Origin: Bacteroidota bacterium
GTDB lineage: Bacteria > Bacteroidota > Bacteroidia > AKYH767-A > OLB10
DNA length: 64,000 bases
Direction: 5' to 3'
Assembly: GCA_016717325.1 (NCBI GenBank)
Contig: JADKFV010000002.1
Span: forward strand, 422,873-486,872
Of this stretch, positions 1 through 8,159 are shown piece by piece (positions within the stretch are counted from its first letter, which is position 1; each line of letters opens with the position of its first letter). The notes under the pieces were generated by a model that saw only the letters and a list, made by a program, of their open reading frames with translations, was not told the DNA's origin and did not search any database. Made by a program: the position numbers and the translations under genes.

Positions 1-17
1 CTGTAAAATAAATAATC

Positions 18-422
18 ATGAAATTACAAAGGCGCAATCGCATTGCATCCGAAGTATACTCGCATTCACTAAACGATATCATGTTTTTCCTGTTATTGTT
101 TTTTCTTATTGCTGCAACTATGGCCACACCCAATGTGTTGAAAATGTTGTTGCCAAACAGTAAGACAAGTTCGCAACAAGTGAAGCATCCTGTAACTATT
201 GCTATATCCGAAGATTTGCAATATGCCGTAAATAGCCAGATAGTGCCGGTTGAGCAACTTGAAGCAACTATTGCAAATGCCATAGCAGGTCAGGTAGATC
301 CTACTGCTATATTAAAAGTGGATAAAAATATTCAGGTGCAAAGCCTTGTCGATATTCTTGACATTGGCAACAGGTTGAAAATAAAAATGGTGTTGGCTAC
401 CAGCAAACCAAAACAAAATTAG
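18..422 (+). CDS. exbD: ExbD/TolR-family biopolymer transport protein
   Basis: Encodes 134 residues. ExbD works with ExbB in the inner membrane to couple the proton motive force to TonB, which drives outer-membrane transporters. Seen: a short basic cytoplasmic N-terminus, one transmembrane helix at about residues 20-37, and the family's membrane-entry aspartate (Asp20, in a LNDIMFF context). A periplasmic domain follows and ends in a beta-alpha-beta pattern (ILKVDKN...VQSLVDILDI...MVLATSKP). Length is typical for the family. The tonB-like gene follows after 60 bp in the same direction, so an exb-ton operon is likely, with exbB probably just outside the left edge. The start is the first ATG and leaves no cleavable signal, as expected for an N-in membrane protein. 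Confidence 0.9.
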   Translation: MKLQRRNRIASEVYSHSLNDIMFFLLLFFLIAATMATPNVLKMLLPNSKTSSQQVKHPVTIAISEDLQYAVNSQIVPVEQLEATIANAIAGQVDPTAILKVDKNIQVQSLVDILDIGNRLKIKMVLATSKPKQN

Positions 423-482
423 AATGCTGACGATTGATTTTATGGAAATCATGTTTTCATATCATCATAAAACAAAAAAGTT

Positions 483-1370
483 ATGGAAGCACAAATAAGA
501 ACTCGCACTTATATTTCGACAGCCATTGTTTATGGTATACTTATACTATTGCTATTTATACTAAAACTGTACACGGAGATACCACCGTTTGGTGGCGGAG
601 GTGGAGGCGGAGGTAACCTTGGATATGTAGAACTTGCAAGCGGCAACATACAACCTATGAGCGAAGAAACTACCACAACGCCCAACCCTGTGGAGGAAAC
701 GGCAAAGCCAACTCCCGCAACTCCCGAAGAAATTATGACTCAAGAGAATGAGGAGTCGGCAAAAATTGAAGAGATACCCAAACCAAAGAAAGAAACCGAG
801 AAACCGGTAGTAAAGAAAATAGAACCGGTAAAAACAGTTGTGCCCGAAAAAGTAGTAGTAAAAAAAGTGCCCGAGCGCAAGCCCGACCCCAATGCATTGT
901 ATCCGGGTAAAAGTAACAGCAGCACATCGCAGGGAACCGCCAATACAGGCAAAGGCGATCAAGGTACACCGGGCGGAAATCCTTTTGGTGGTTATGGCAA
1001 AGGCGATGGAAGTGGCGGTGGCAATGGTGGCGGCAAAGGCGATGGAATAGGCGATGGCACCGGAAACGGCACCGGTCCCGGTGGAGGTGGTAATGGAATA
1101 AAAGTAAATCTCACAAATCGTGAAGTACGATCTCGTCCACAGGTGTCCGACAATTCGCAGGAAACAGGAACTGTGGTAGTAGATATTACTGTAGATAAAA
1201 ATGGCAATGTGGTAAGTGCAAGTCCAGGTGGACAAGGTTCTACCACCACATCAAAACATTTATACGAGCTATCGAAACTAAAAGCCAAAGAATATAAGTT
1301 CAACGCCAGTCCCGATGGCAGCGAATTACAGAAAGGCACTATTACTTTTGTTTATAAATATAAGAAGTAG
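483..1370 (+). CDS. TonB-like energy transducer, Gly/Pro/Lys-rich linker
   Basis: 295 residues. Seen: a single N-terminal membrane helix (about 11-30), a run of eight glycines (37-44) right after it, a long Pro/Glu/Lys-rich spacer (about 60-150), a Gly-rich stretch (about 150-205), and a C-terminal domain beginning near residue 228 (GTVVVDITVDKNGNVVSA) that resembles the TonB C-terminal fold. By family knowledge the spacer crosses the periplasm and the C-terminal domain contacts TonB boxes of outer-membrane receptors. It lies directly behind exbD, supporting that role. The C-terminal domain is divergent and lacks an obvious YP motif, so I give no gene symbol. A weak inverted repeat (1398-1423) follows the stop without a T-run, so termination is unclear. 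Confidence 0.82.
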   Translation: MEAQIRTRTYISTAIVYGILILLLFILKLYTEIPPFGGGGGGGGNLGYVELASGNIQPMSEETTTTPNPVEETAKPTPATPEEIMTQENEESAKIEEIPKPKKETEKPVVKKIEPVKTVVPEKVVVKKVPERKPDPNALYPGKSNSSTSQGTANTGKGDQGTPGGNPFGGYGKGDGSGGGNGGGKGDGIGDGTGNGTGPGGGGNGIKVNLTNREVRSRPQVSDNSQETGTVVVDITVDKNGNVVSASPGGQGSTTTSKHLYELSKLKAKEYKFNASPDGSELQKGTITFVYKYKK

Positions 1371-1637
1371 GGTCAGGCTTTATTTTGAATGAATTAGGTT
1401 TCAAATTTTTACCTTTTTGAAACGTATAGGGTCATTGTTACTGAAGTGTTTTTTTTTAGTTTTTTAAAGTTCAAATGCTGTTTTTTTACCTCGAATGCCA
1501 ATCGTGCAATTTTATAATACCATGAATGTGGTTTTCAACTTCTTCTAGTGTCACCTATTAGAATATTTATAATTCTGAAAGATATTATCAATCAACATTT
1601 TCCTTTTATTTGCAGCACCTTTACTTAAAACTTTTTT

Positions 1638-2933
1638 ATGTCATCATTTAATAGCACTTTAGAATATCTTTTTGCTCAACTTCCTATGTACCACAGAATA
1701 GGCGAGGCTGCATACAAAGCCAACCTCGATAACACGCAACGTATAATGGAAGTGTTGCAGCACCCACATCAAAATTTTTTAACTGTACACATTGCCGGTA
1801 CAAATGGCAAAGGCAGCGTGTCGCATAGCCTTGCTTCCATATTGCAACAGGCGGGTTATAAAACAGGATTGTATACTTCGCCCCACTTAAAAGATTTTCG
1901 CGAGCGTATTCGTATCGATGGAAAAATGATTGACAAAAAATACGTAACCGATTTCGTGCAAAAAAATAAACAAGAGTTAGAAACCATAAAGCCATCATTT
2001 TTTGAATGGACTGTTGGTTTGGCATTCCAATATTTTAAAGATAAAAATGTCGATATCGCTATTATCGAAACCGGGCTTGGTGGCAGGTTAGATTCTACTA
2101 ATGTGATAACGCCCGTTTTATCGGTGATCACAAATATTTCTTTAGACCATATAAATTTGCTTGGCAATACCGTTGCAAAAATCGCACGCGAAAAAGCCGG
2201 AATTATTAAACCCGGTGTTCCTGTTGTAATAGGTGAACATGACGAAGCTACAGCGAAAATATTCGAACAGTTTGCCAGAAAAAATAAGGCTCCAATTGTT
2301 TTTGCATCACAAAATTTTACGGTCCGTAAATCCATTACAAAAATAAAAAGCGGAACTACGCTGAAGCTTGATGTGAATAAAGGAAAGAAAAAATTGTATG
2401 AAAAGTTGCAGCTCGATCTCACCGGTGATTATCAATTGAAAAATGTATGCACTGTTTTGCAAAGTGTTGAAGTGCTGCAAGAGTTTTTCAAAATAAAGCC
2501 TCGCGATATTTATGCAGGACTTAAAAGTGTTTCTGCTTCAACAGGCTTGCAGGGCCGATGGCAAGTGATTGCCGGCAAGCCAATGACTGTTTGCGATACA
2601 GCTCATAATGTTGCCGGCATTGTGATGATATTGAAACAAATTGAACAAAACAAATTCAAACAATTGCATATAGTGATTGGCATGGTCAACGATAAAGATA
2701 TAGCATCTATTCTGAAAATAATGCCCCCAAATGCAACCTATTATTTTTGCAAACCCAATATTCCCCGGGGCCTTGATGCAGAGCAATTGCTAATAAAAGC
2801 GCAAGCATTTAATTTGAAAGGTAAAGCTTATCGAACAGTAAAATTAGCTTACAATGCTGCGAGAAAAAGTGCATCGCAACAAGATTTTATTTTTATTGGT
2901 GGCAGCACTTTTGTTGTGGCAGAAGTGATATAA
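1638..2933 (+). CDS. folC: Bifunctional folylpolyglutamate synthase / dihydrofolate synthase
   Basis: 431 residues, the usual length for FolC. The enzyme adds glutamate to dihydropteroate and to folates in the cytoplasm, using ATP. Seen: the Mur-ligase-type ATP loop (HIAGTNGKGSVSH, about residues 51-63), then TSPHLKDFRERIRIDG, the glycine-rich IIETGLGGRLDSTN segment, the SLDH motif with the carbamylated-lysine region (AREKAGIIKPGVPVV), and the C-terminal ligase domain with CDTAHNVAG. All are standard FolC features. Transcribed toward the cyanophycinase gene, with 14 bp between the stop codons. The upstream 265 bp gap is AT-rich and has only a near match to a Bacteroidota -7 box about 20 bp before the ATG. 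Confidence 0.94.
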   Translation: MSSFNSTLEYLFAQLPMYHRIGEAAYKANLDNTQRIMEVLQHPHQNFLTVHIAGTNGKGSVSHSLASILQQAGYKTGLYTSPHLKDFRERIRIDGKMIDKKYVTDFVQKNKQELETIKPSFFEWTVGLAFQYFKDKNVDIAIIETGLGGRLDSTNVITPVLSVITNISLDHINLLGNTVAKIAREKAGIIKPGVPVVIGEHDEATAKIFEQFARKNKAPIVFASQNFTVRKSITKIKSGTTLKLDVNKGKKKLYEKLQLDLTGDYQLKNVCTVLQSVEVLQEFFKIKPRDIYAGLKSVSASTGLQGRWQVIAGKPMTVCDTAHNVAGIVMILKQIEQNKFKQLHIVIGMVNDKDIASILKIMPPNATYYFCKPNIPRGLDAEQLLIKAQAFNLKGKAYRTVKLAYNAARKSASQQDFIFIGGSTFVVAEVI

Positions 2934-2947
2934 AAGTGGTCGCGAAA

Positions 2948-3820
2948 TTATTTCGATACATTTATCACGTCTTCGAAAAAACGGTGCTGTTTTAAATCGA
3001 AATGGTTGCCTTTGGCCATTACATGCACCACAAGATTTTCGATGCTTATAGGTGAACCATATTGTACATCGGCAATATTGGTGTACTTAATATTGTGACC
3101 ATCAATGATTATTACCAACCCCGAACCAATGGCCTCCATCAATGTTCCTTCTGTAATGAGCAGTCCCGTATCTTCGCCCAAGCCAATTCCGATGCACGAT
3201 GGATTGCTGGCAACAGCTTCGGCCAATCGACCAAACCGGCCGCGCTTTACAAAATGTGTATCGATTATTACATCCTTAATCAAGCCCAAACCTGTTGTAA
3301 GTTTTACTTCTCCTTTCAAAAGTGCTTCGCTGCTGCTGCCCTGATATATCATTGTATTACTCATGGCCATGGCACCGGCACTTGTACCGGCAATCAACAT
3401 TTTTTCTTCTTCCATGTAGCGATGCATCAGTATTTTATGAATCTCGGTTCCTCCAATTATTGTTGATAAACGCAATTGATTTCCACCGGTAAGCATAACA
3501 GTATCACATGTCTTTATGCGTTCTATAAATTCAGGATTTTGGGTGTCCTCACGTTTTTTGATATGCATTATTTGAACATTTTTGCATCCCAATTTGCCAA
3601 ACGCTTTCAAATAGCCTTCACCAACTTCTTCGGGAATAGACGATGCTGTGGTTATCACTTCAATGTGTTTTTCGCCACCGCCTGTTTCAAGTACAATACG
3701 CTGAAGTATCTGCAACTCGAAAAAATTCAAATTGTTTTTTAATGTAAAATTCGGCTCTGCTTCGGTGCCTTTATCTTCTGCCCCCCCAATAGAAATAAGT
3801 TTGCCCTTAGGTAATTCCAT
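2948..3820 (-). CDS. Cyanophycinase (peptidase family S51)
   Basis: 290 residues. S51 cyanophycinases cut the storage polymer cyanophycin into beta-Asp-Arg dipeptides. Seen: an N-terminal ISIGGAEDKG segment, a VMLTGGNQLRL loop, the nucleophile motif AGTSAGAMAMS with Ser147, a later DTHFVKRGRFGRL segment matching the family's substrate-binding region, and GIGLGEDTGLLI. Length matches the family. No cyanophycin synthetase lies next to it, although that is the common arrangement; folC is the convergent neighbour. Degradation of imported polymer or of a synthetase encoded elsewhere are both possible. The start at 3820 gives the standard short N-terminus before the first beta strand. Confidence 0.9.
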   Translation of the reverse strand: MELPKGKLISIGGAEDKGTEAEPNFTLKNNLNFFELQILQRIVLETGGGEKHIEVITTASSIPEEVGEGYLKAFGKLGCKNVQIMHIKKREDTQNPEFIERIKTCDTVMLTGGNQLRLSTIIGGTEIHKILMHRYMEEEKMLIAGTSAGAMAMSNTMIYQGSSSEALLKGEVKLTTGLGLIKDVIIDTHFVKRGRFGRLAEAVASNPSCIGIGLGEDTGLLITEGTLMEAIGSGLVIIIDGHNIKYTNIADVQYGSPISIENLVVHVMAKGNHFDLKQHRFFEDVINVSK

Positions 3821-3910
3821 ATAAAAAATATTGATGGATACATTAATTCATTGTTGCGCAAATTTAAAGTTTTCGGTAAAACGAATGTTAATATTCTCGC
3901 ATTTTATTAA

Positions 3911-3950
3911 CACAAAAAAAGCCCTGCAGATTATTCATCGCGCAGGGCTA
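3911..3950 (-). terminator. Intrinsic terminator of the 3971-5806 gene
   Basis: On the minus strand an 8-bp GC-rich stem (AGCCCTGC at 3920-3927 pairing with GCAGGGCT at 3942-3949) is followed by a run of seven T. It sits about 20 bp after the stop codon of the T9SS gene. Confidence 0.8.
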
Positions 3951-3970
3951 CTATTAAGGGGCAGAAATCT

Positions 3971-5806
3971 TTATCGCACAATTGTGAATCTCTTGTTTAT
4001 CGATTTATCGTTAACGCTCATTTTACAAATATACATACCGGCAGGCAATTCGGCAACACTTACTTTCATGCTGCCTTCGCCATACAAACTGGCAATATTT
4101 TTTGTTTGAACTATGCGGCCTTGCATATCGCAAATTTCCAAAGTAATATTGTTGATGATTGTTGAGGTGTTGTAATTTATATTCACAAAATTTTGTGCCG
4201 GGTTAGGAAACATATTTCCAAAAACTGTGGCCAAAGGATTTTGTTCTGCAATGCCAACTGTCGGGTCCGAAACCTTTATGTTGATGATAAAATCTTCGTC
4301 TTCGCGACTACGATAAATAGACCACGAACCACCAAGTACTTCGAATGAACGATTCGAAATTGGGCGTGTTACATTTTGTCCAATTGAAATTCCATTACCA
4401 CCCATTTCCCACATTACATAAACCGAACCCGAAGTTTTTATTATTGGATTGGTTAACTGTACTGTTGTATATGTGCCAACCTGCACACTAAAAGGATCAA
4501 CCCACACCGAATCGAGTTGAGTGAGTGGTGTTCCACCAACGCCATCATCGTCAATTATTTTTAATGCCATACCCTCAGGAGTTGGATTGGCAACTACTAA
4601 TGCACGTATCTCATCTATCTGGATAGGAAAATATGGCAAGGGAAATTGCATACCAACGCCTTCACCGGGGCCACCGCCATTCCAACTTAACCCTACGCCA
4701 CCTACAGAGCCATCGTCAAACGATAACCATTGGCTTGCAGTGGTGGAATCAATGACTACAAATTCGCAGGTATCTTTATTATTTGATGGTACCAAATCGT
4801 TTGCTAATTGTGTATTGGTAATCATACTGAAAGTACCTGTTGTATTGTGATTCCAAGTATTATTGGGATAAGTTAATATTTGACTTTGACCCGGAATTAA
4901 AGTATCGGTAGTGGCAGTACCGGCAACCACTTGTGAGAATCCTGATTTTATTTCTGATAAAACACTGAAAGGGGCAAGTACGGTATTGCCATAATTTCGG
5001 ATGTTCGATTTCATTTCATATGGTGTTCCATTCTTTGTTAAAAATCTTCCGCCCGAAGAAACATTATCAACCCAATCGCATGTAGCATCTATAGCTGTAT
5101 ACGTTACTGTTGATGGAGGATAAAACTTTATAGAATAACTTGCTACCGGATAAATATCATGCGAATGCATAAGCCCTATATTGCCTGAATTGTTCTCGAT
5201 GCCAACTGTTAAAAAATCGGCAAAAAGGCCATTGTATACTCCTTGTTGGTCTTGATATTGAAATGTGATAGAACTATCTAACGCACTCAAAATAATCTGA
5301 AATGTATTCGAGCCATCATACAAAAGACTGGCATCCCAAAATGGAACATTTATATATGATACAATTAATGTATCGTTGCCCGGGCTTTTCCAAAAATAGC
5401 ATTCACCGGGATTACCGGCATCGGCAAAACTTAAATCGCTGCCAAAAGCAGCAATATAATTATTTAGCTTACTCGGCTGTGGAATAGGAGGAAATGGAAC
5501 AGCCATATTTCCATTGTTAAAAGAAATGTAGCCATTGGACCCAATACGAAACTCATCAACATCATACCAATAATAATGAAAATTGAAGCCCATGGGAAAC
5601 GGACCCACCACATTATCATCTGCCAACAATTTTACAGAATTTACAAATGGTAAATTTGTAATATCAATCCAATTATATGGCTGACCATTTGGGTCGTTAC
5701 TATCGCGCCAGGTGTAGCCGTATGCATCGGGGCCACCATTAGTTTGGGCTTTTAAACTGAATAAAGCCAAACAGAATAAAGACAGAATTAGTAGTTTTTT
5801 TCTCAT
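3971..5806 (-). CDS. Secreted protein with T9SS type A sorting domain
   Basis: 611 residues when started at the ATG at 5806, which gives MRKKLLILSLFCLALFSLKAQ, a clean Sec signal peptide ending in AQ. A longer start at 5869 would bury that signal. No catalytic domain is recognised; the mature part is rich in beta-strand-like Asn/Thr/Gly segments. One stretch (SYINVPFWDASLLYDGSNTFQIIL...FQYQDQQGVYN) resembles the DUF/PKD-adjacent beta-sandwich modules common in Bacteroidota cargo. The last 80 residues are a T9SS type A domain (MFPNPAQNFVNINY ... ELPAGMYICKM ... KRFTIVR), which directs export across the outer membrane and surface attachment. Transcribed away from the histidine-phosphatase gene and closed by a strong terminator. 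Function unknown. Confidence 0.85.
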   Translation of the reverse strand: MRKKLLILSLFCLALFSLKAQTNGGPDAYGYTWRDSNDPNGQPYNWIDITNLPFVNSVKLLADDNVVGPFPMGFNFHYYWYDVDEFRIGSNGYISFNNGNMAVPFPPIPQPSKLNNYIAAFGSDLSFADAGNPGECYFWKSPGNDTLIVSYINVPFWDASLLYDGSNTFQIILSALDSSITFQYQDQQGVYNGLFADFLTVGIENNSGNIGLMHSHDIYPVASYSIKFYPPSTVTYTAIDATCDWVDNVSSGGRFLTKNGTPYEMKSNIRNYGNTVLAPFSVLSEIKSGFSQVVAGTATTDTLIPGQSQILTYPNNTWNHNTTGTFSMITNTQLANDLVPSNNKDTCEFVVIDSTTASQWLSFDDGSVGGVGLSWNGGGPGEGVGMQFPLPYFPIQIDEIRALVVANPTPEGMALKIIDDDGVGGTPLTQLDSVWVDPFSVQVGTYTTVQLTNPIIKTSGSVYVMWEMGGNGISIGQNVTRPISNRSFEVLGGSWSIYRSREDEDFIINIKVSDPTVGIAEQNPLATVFGNMFPNPAQNFVNINYNTSTIINNITLEICDMQGRIVQTKNIASLYGEGSMKVSVAELPAGMYICKMSVNDKSINKRFTIVR

Positions 5807-5905
5807 ATGATTTTTGTTTAATAGTTTTTCGAGTTGAAAAGTACGTATAATATTTATATTGCCAAACAATAATTCTAAAACAAAAAAAATATTTTGACAA
5901 ACGCT

Positions 5906-6398
5906 ATGTGTAAATTAATTTTCATGCTTATACTTGCTGCAATGTTTCAGTCGTGTGCGCCATCTACTACCATTTTTTTTGTTCGCCATTGCGAGAAGGA
6001 GTCTGCCATGCCAAATGCTGACCTTAATGCTAAAGGGCGATTACGGGCACAACAATTAGCACACACATTACAAAATGTAAAATTTGCAAAAAATTTATTC
6101 CACCAATGTACCTCGTGCAGCAAGCACTGCTGAGCCTCTGCGACTTTTAAATAATATTGACAGTGTTGTGTACAATTATCACGATACATTGTACATGGCA
6201 AAAATATTGAGCGAAGATTACGAAGCAAAAAATGTAATGGTAGTAGGCCACAGCGATAATATTCCTGCAATGATTCGTAACCTTGGTGGCACCATGCCTT
6301 ATCACGAAATACCTCTAGATGAGTTCGATAATTTATTTGTTGTAGTTGTTCAAAAAAGGCAGCCAACAAAAGTGATGCATTTGAAATATGGGGAGTAA
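5906..6398 (+). CDS. Histidine phosphatase (SixA/PGM-like) lipoprotein, frameshifted
   Basis: Reads as one gene of about 164 residues if a single A is removed from the A6 run near 6088-6093. Start ATG 5906 gives a lipoprotein signal (MCKLIFMLILAAMFQSC) with the lipobox cysteine. The mature part opens with the phosphatase motif FFVRHCEKE (RHG family, with Cys for Gly), followed by ADLNAKGRLRAQQLA. After the shift come TNVPRAASTAEPL and the second catalytic-histidine motif MVVGHSDNIP. These are the hallmarks of the branch 1 histidine phosphatase superfamily, which uses a phospho-histidine intermediate. Both halves match the same family with nothing missing, so the break is probably a sequencing indel, though a recent pseudogene is possible. 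The substrate cannot be told. Confidence 0.78.
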
Positions 6399-6674
6399 TC
6401 TTTAACTGAGTATCCAATATCCTTGTTTCATTTACGCTCTTTTTTATTTACTCGCTACGTATACACTCACCGTTAACATCTAAGAATACACCCCAAACCC
6501 ACCGACACTACGGTCGGTGCAGGCCTACAAGAGACTTACCTGCACTGCGCTGGGCTTTTGGTGTCATTTGGTTTTTGTTTTTTACAAAGCTGTTCAATTT
6601 ATTTTTCTAAAAACTTTAAAGATGCGAATGGGCAAGGCCCTAAGTGGGGATTTAGGGGTTTTGCGACTTACCGG
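6399..6674. other. Intergenic segment with T9SS sorting-domain relic
   Basis: No intact gene. It contains 6455-6480, an exact 26-bp copy of 6802-6827, which lies inside the C-terminal domain of the neighbouring T9SS gene. On the minus strand the copy would encode LDVNGECIRSE followed by a stop. The rest shows a 7-bp inverted repeat (CACCGAC/GTCGGTG, about 6501-6520) and nothing else recognisable. Confidence 0.6.
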
Positions 6675-8159
6675 CTACTCCAACTTAACCACTTTCACAC
6701 TCCCCTCACCACTCCGCCACCTCATCTTACAAAAGTAAACCCCTGCACTAAGAGTAGAAATATCCACCGTCTTATACTGACTCCACTGACTAACCCGCTC
6801 CCTACGTATACACTCACCGTTAACATCATATATCTCCAACCAACCCACATCTTTATCAGGTGGAAACCACAATGTAAATTTATCATGCGTAGGATTACCA
6901 AACACTGTAACTTTCTTAACCTTCCCACTTTCTAAACTTTCATAACCCAAGTTATTGCACAACCCATTTGCCCCCAAAAAAAAGTTAGGATGATTGGGAA
7001 TGGTATTGAAATAAAACGAAGGTACCATCAAACCATGTTGTATTACATTACATGCAAGCCCGGGGCTATCCGGCTGGTCTATGATGTGATAGTAACGGGT
7101 GCCGTTGCCTGTGGTAATATATATTTTACCATCAGGGGCAAGTTGTGGGTAACATAGATACGTGCCTAATCCTGGAACAGTATCCCAAAAACCATCATAA
7201 GATGCAACCGTAATTTTACTACTTTGTAAATTAGTTATATTACAATCATACTGGAATATATCTGTTATATTACATACATACACAAATTGTGAATTTGGTG
7301 AAAATTCTACACCTACATTACCAACAATAAACGGAACGGTATCGTTACGCCAATTACTTAATAGTCCGCTACAGCGGTCAAAATCAAATACATCTAAATC
7401 TGTATTATTGCGATAGTGGTAGTACGCATATCGAGTACCATCAGGAGAAAATTTTGCTTGGCCTGCATCCCAATCTCTTATGCTTCCTATCGATTGGTAA
7501 AATGGGCCATCAATACCATAAGGTGTAACCAATATTTTTATAAACGTATTGGTATATGCTTTATGCACAATTATCCACCAATCGCGACCATTACCATGTT
7601 TGGTTGCTGCTATTTTACCCCCATTCATAATGTCTGTAATAGCAATATTGTTTTTAGATATAACCTCACCCAAACCATTATTAGTTGAAATATCAATTAC
7701 TGAGTAATAAAGAAAATGGGATTCTGTAAAGTCAGGTGGATTATCAACTGTTGAATGGAATAAATAATATAACGAATCTGAACCTGGTTTCTGAATCGCT
7801 AATGCTGCCTGCGGAATTAAAAAACCACCAGCTCCAATAGCAAAAGTGTGATAGGCACCGGGATTTATGTTATCTCCATTAACCATTGTATCATTGGATG
7901 CATCTGCAATATATAATCCATTAGTGTAAAATAACATATTCCCACTATTATCACATATTGAGGCATTTGTATGATTGAAATTCATTGGTAAACTATCATA
8001 AGCACAACTTGGTATGCCACTACTAAAATCGATTAAATTTATTCCGTGTGGTTTACCTATATATGAATAATAGCCCCCAATCCATAAATTATTTATTCCT
8101 TGCGCCTTCAATGTATTGCTGCAAAGCAATAAGAATGCAAATAATATTGCTCTCATCAT
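6675..8159 (-). CDS. Secreted beta-propeller-like protein with T9SS type A domain
   Basis: 494 residues. Signal peptide MMRAILFAFLLLCSNTLKAQ. The mature chain has repeated blade-like segments (AKFSPDGTRYAYYHY, VEFSPNSQFVYVCN, PQLAPDGKIYITTG) typical of WD40/TolB-type propellers. It ends in a sorting domain (VFGNPTHDKFTLWFP ... LEIYDVNGECIRRE ... LSAGVYFCKM ... VKVVKLE). The start codon overlaps the stop of the giant upstream gene by one base (TAATG), so the two are translationally coupled and probably form one operon. The role is likely surface display or binding; no enzyme motif is seen. Part of its C-terminal coding sequence is duplicated downstream (6455-6480). The alternative start is the second Met, one codon later. 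Confidence 0.84.
   Translation of the reverse strand: MMRAILFAFLLLCSNTLKAQGINNLWIGGYYSYIGKPHGINLIDFSSGIPSCAYDSLPMNFNHTNASICDNSGNMLFYTNGLYIADASNDTMVNGDNINPGAYHTFAIGAGGFLIPQAALAIQKPGSDSLYYLFHSTVDNPPDFTESHFLYYSVIDISTNNGLGEVISKNNIAITDIMNGGKIAATKHGNGRDWWIIVHKAYTNTFIKILVTPYGIDGPFYQSIGSIRDWDAGQAKFSPDGTRYAYYHYRNNTDLDVFDFDRCSGLLSNWRNDTVPFIVGNVGVEFSPNSQFVYVCNITDIFQYDCNITNLQSSKITVASYDGFWDTVPGLGTYLCYPQLAPDGKIYITTGNGTRYYHIIDQPDSPGLACNVIQHGLMVPSFYFNTIPNHPNFFLGANGLCNNLGYESLESGKVKKVTVFGNPTHDKFTLWFPPDKDVGWLEIYDVNGECIRRERVSQWSQYKTVDISTLSAGVYFCKMRWRSGEGSVKVVKLE

Noticed and set aside
561..1235. Long antisense open frame opposite the tonB-like gene
   Set aside because: Composition follows the complement of the Gly/Pro-rich repeat; no domain, and the sense frame has clear TonB features.
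6517..6935. Plus-strand open frames across the end of the 6675-8159 gene
   Set aside because: They overlap the T9SS domain antisense and show no family features.
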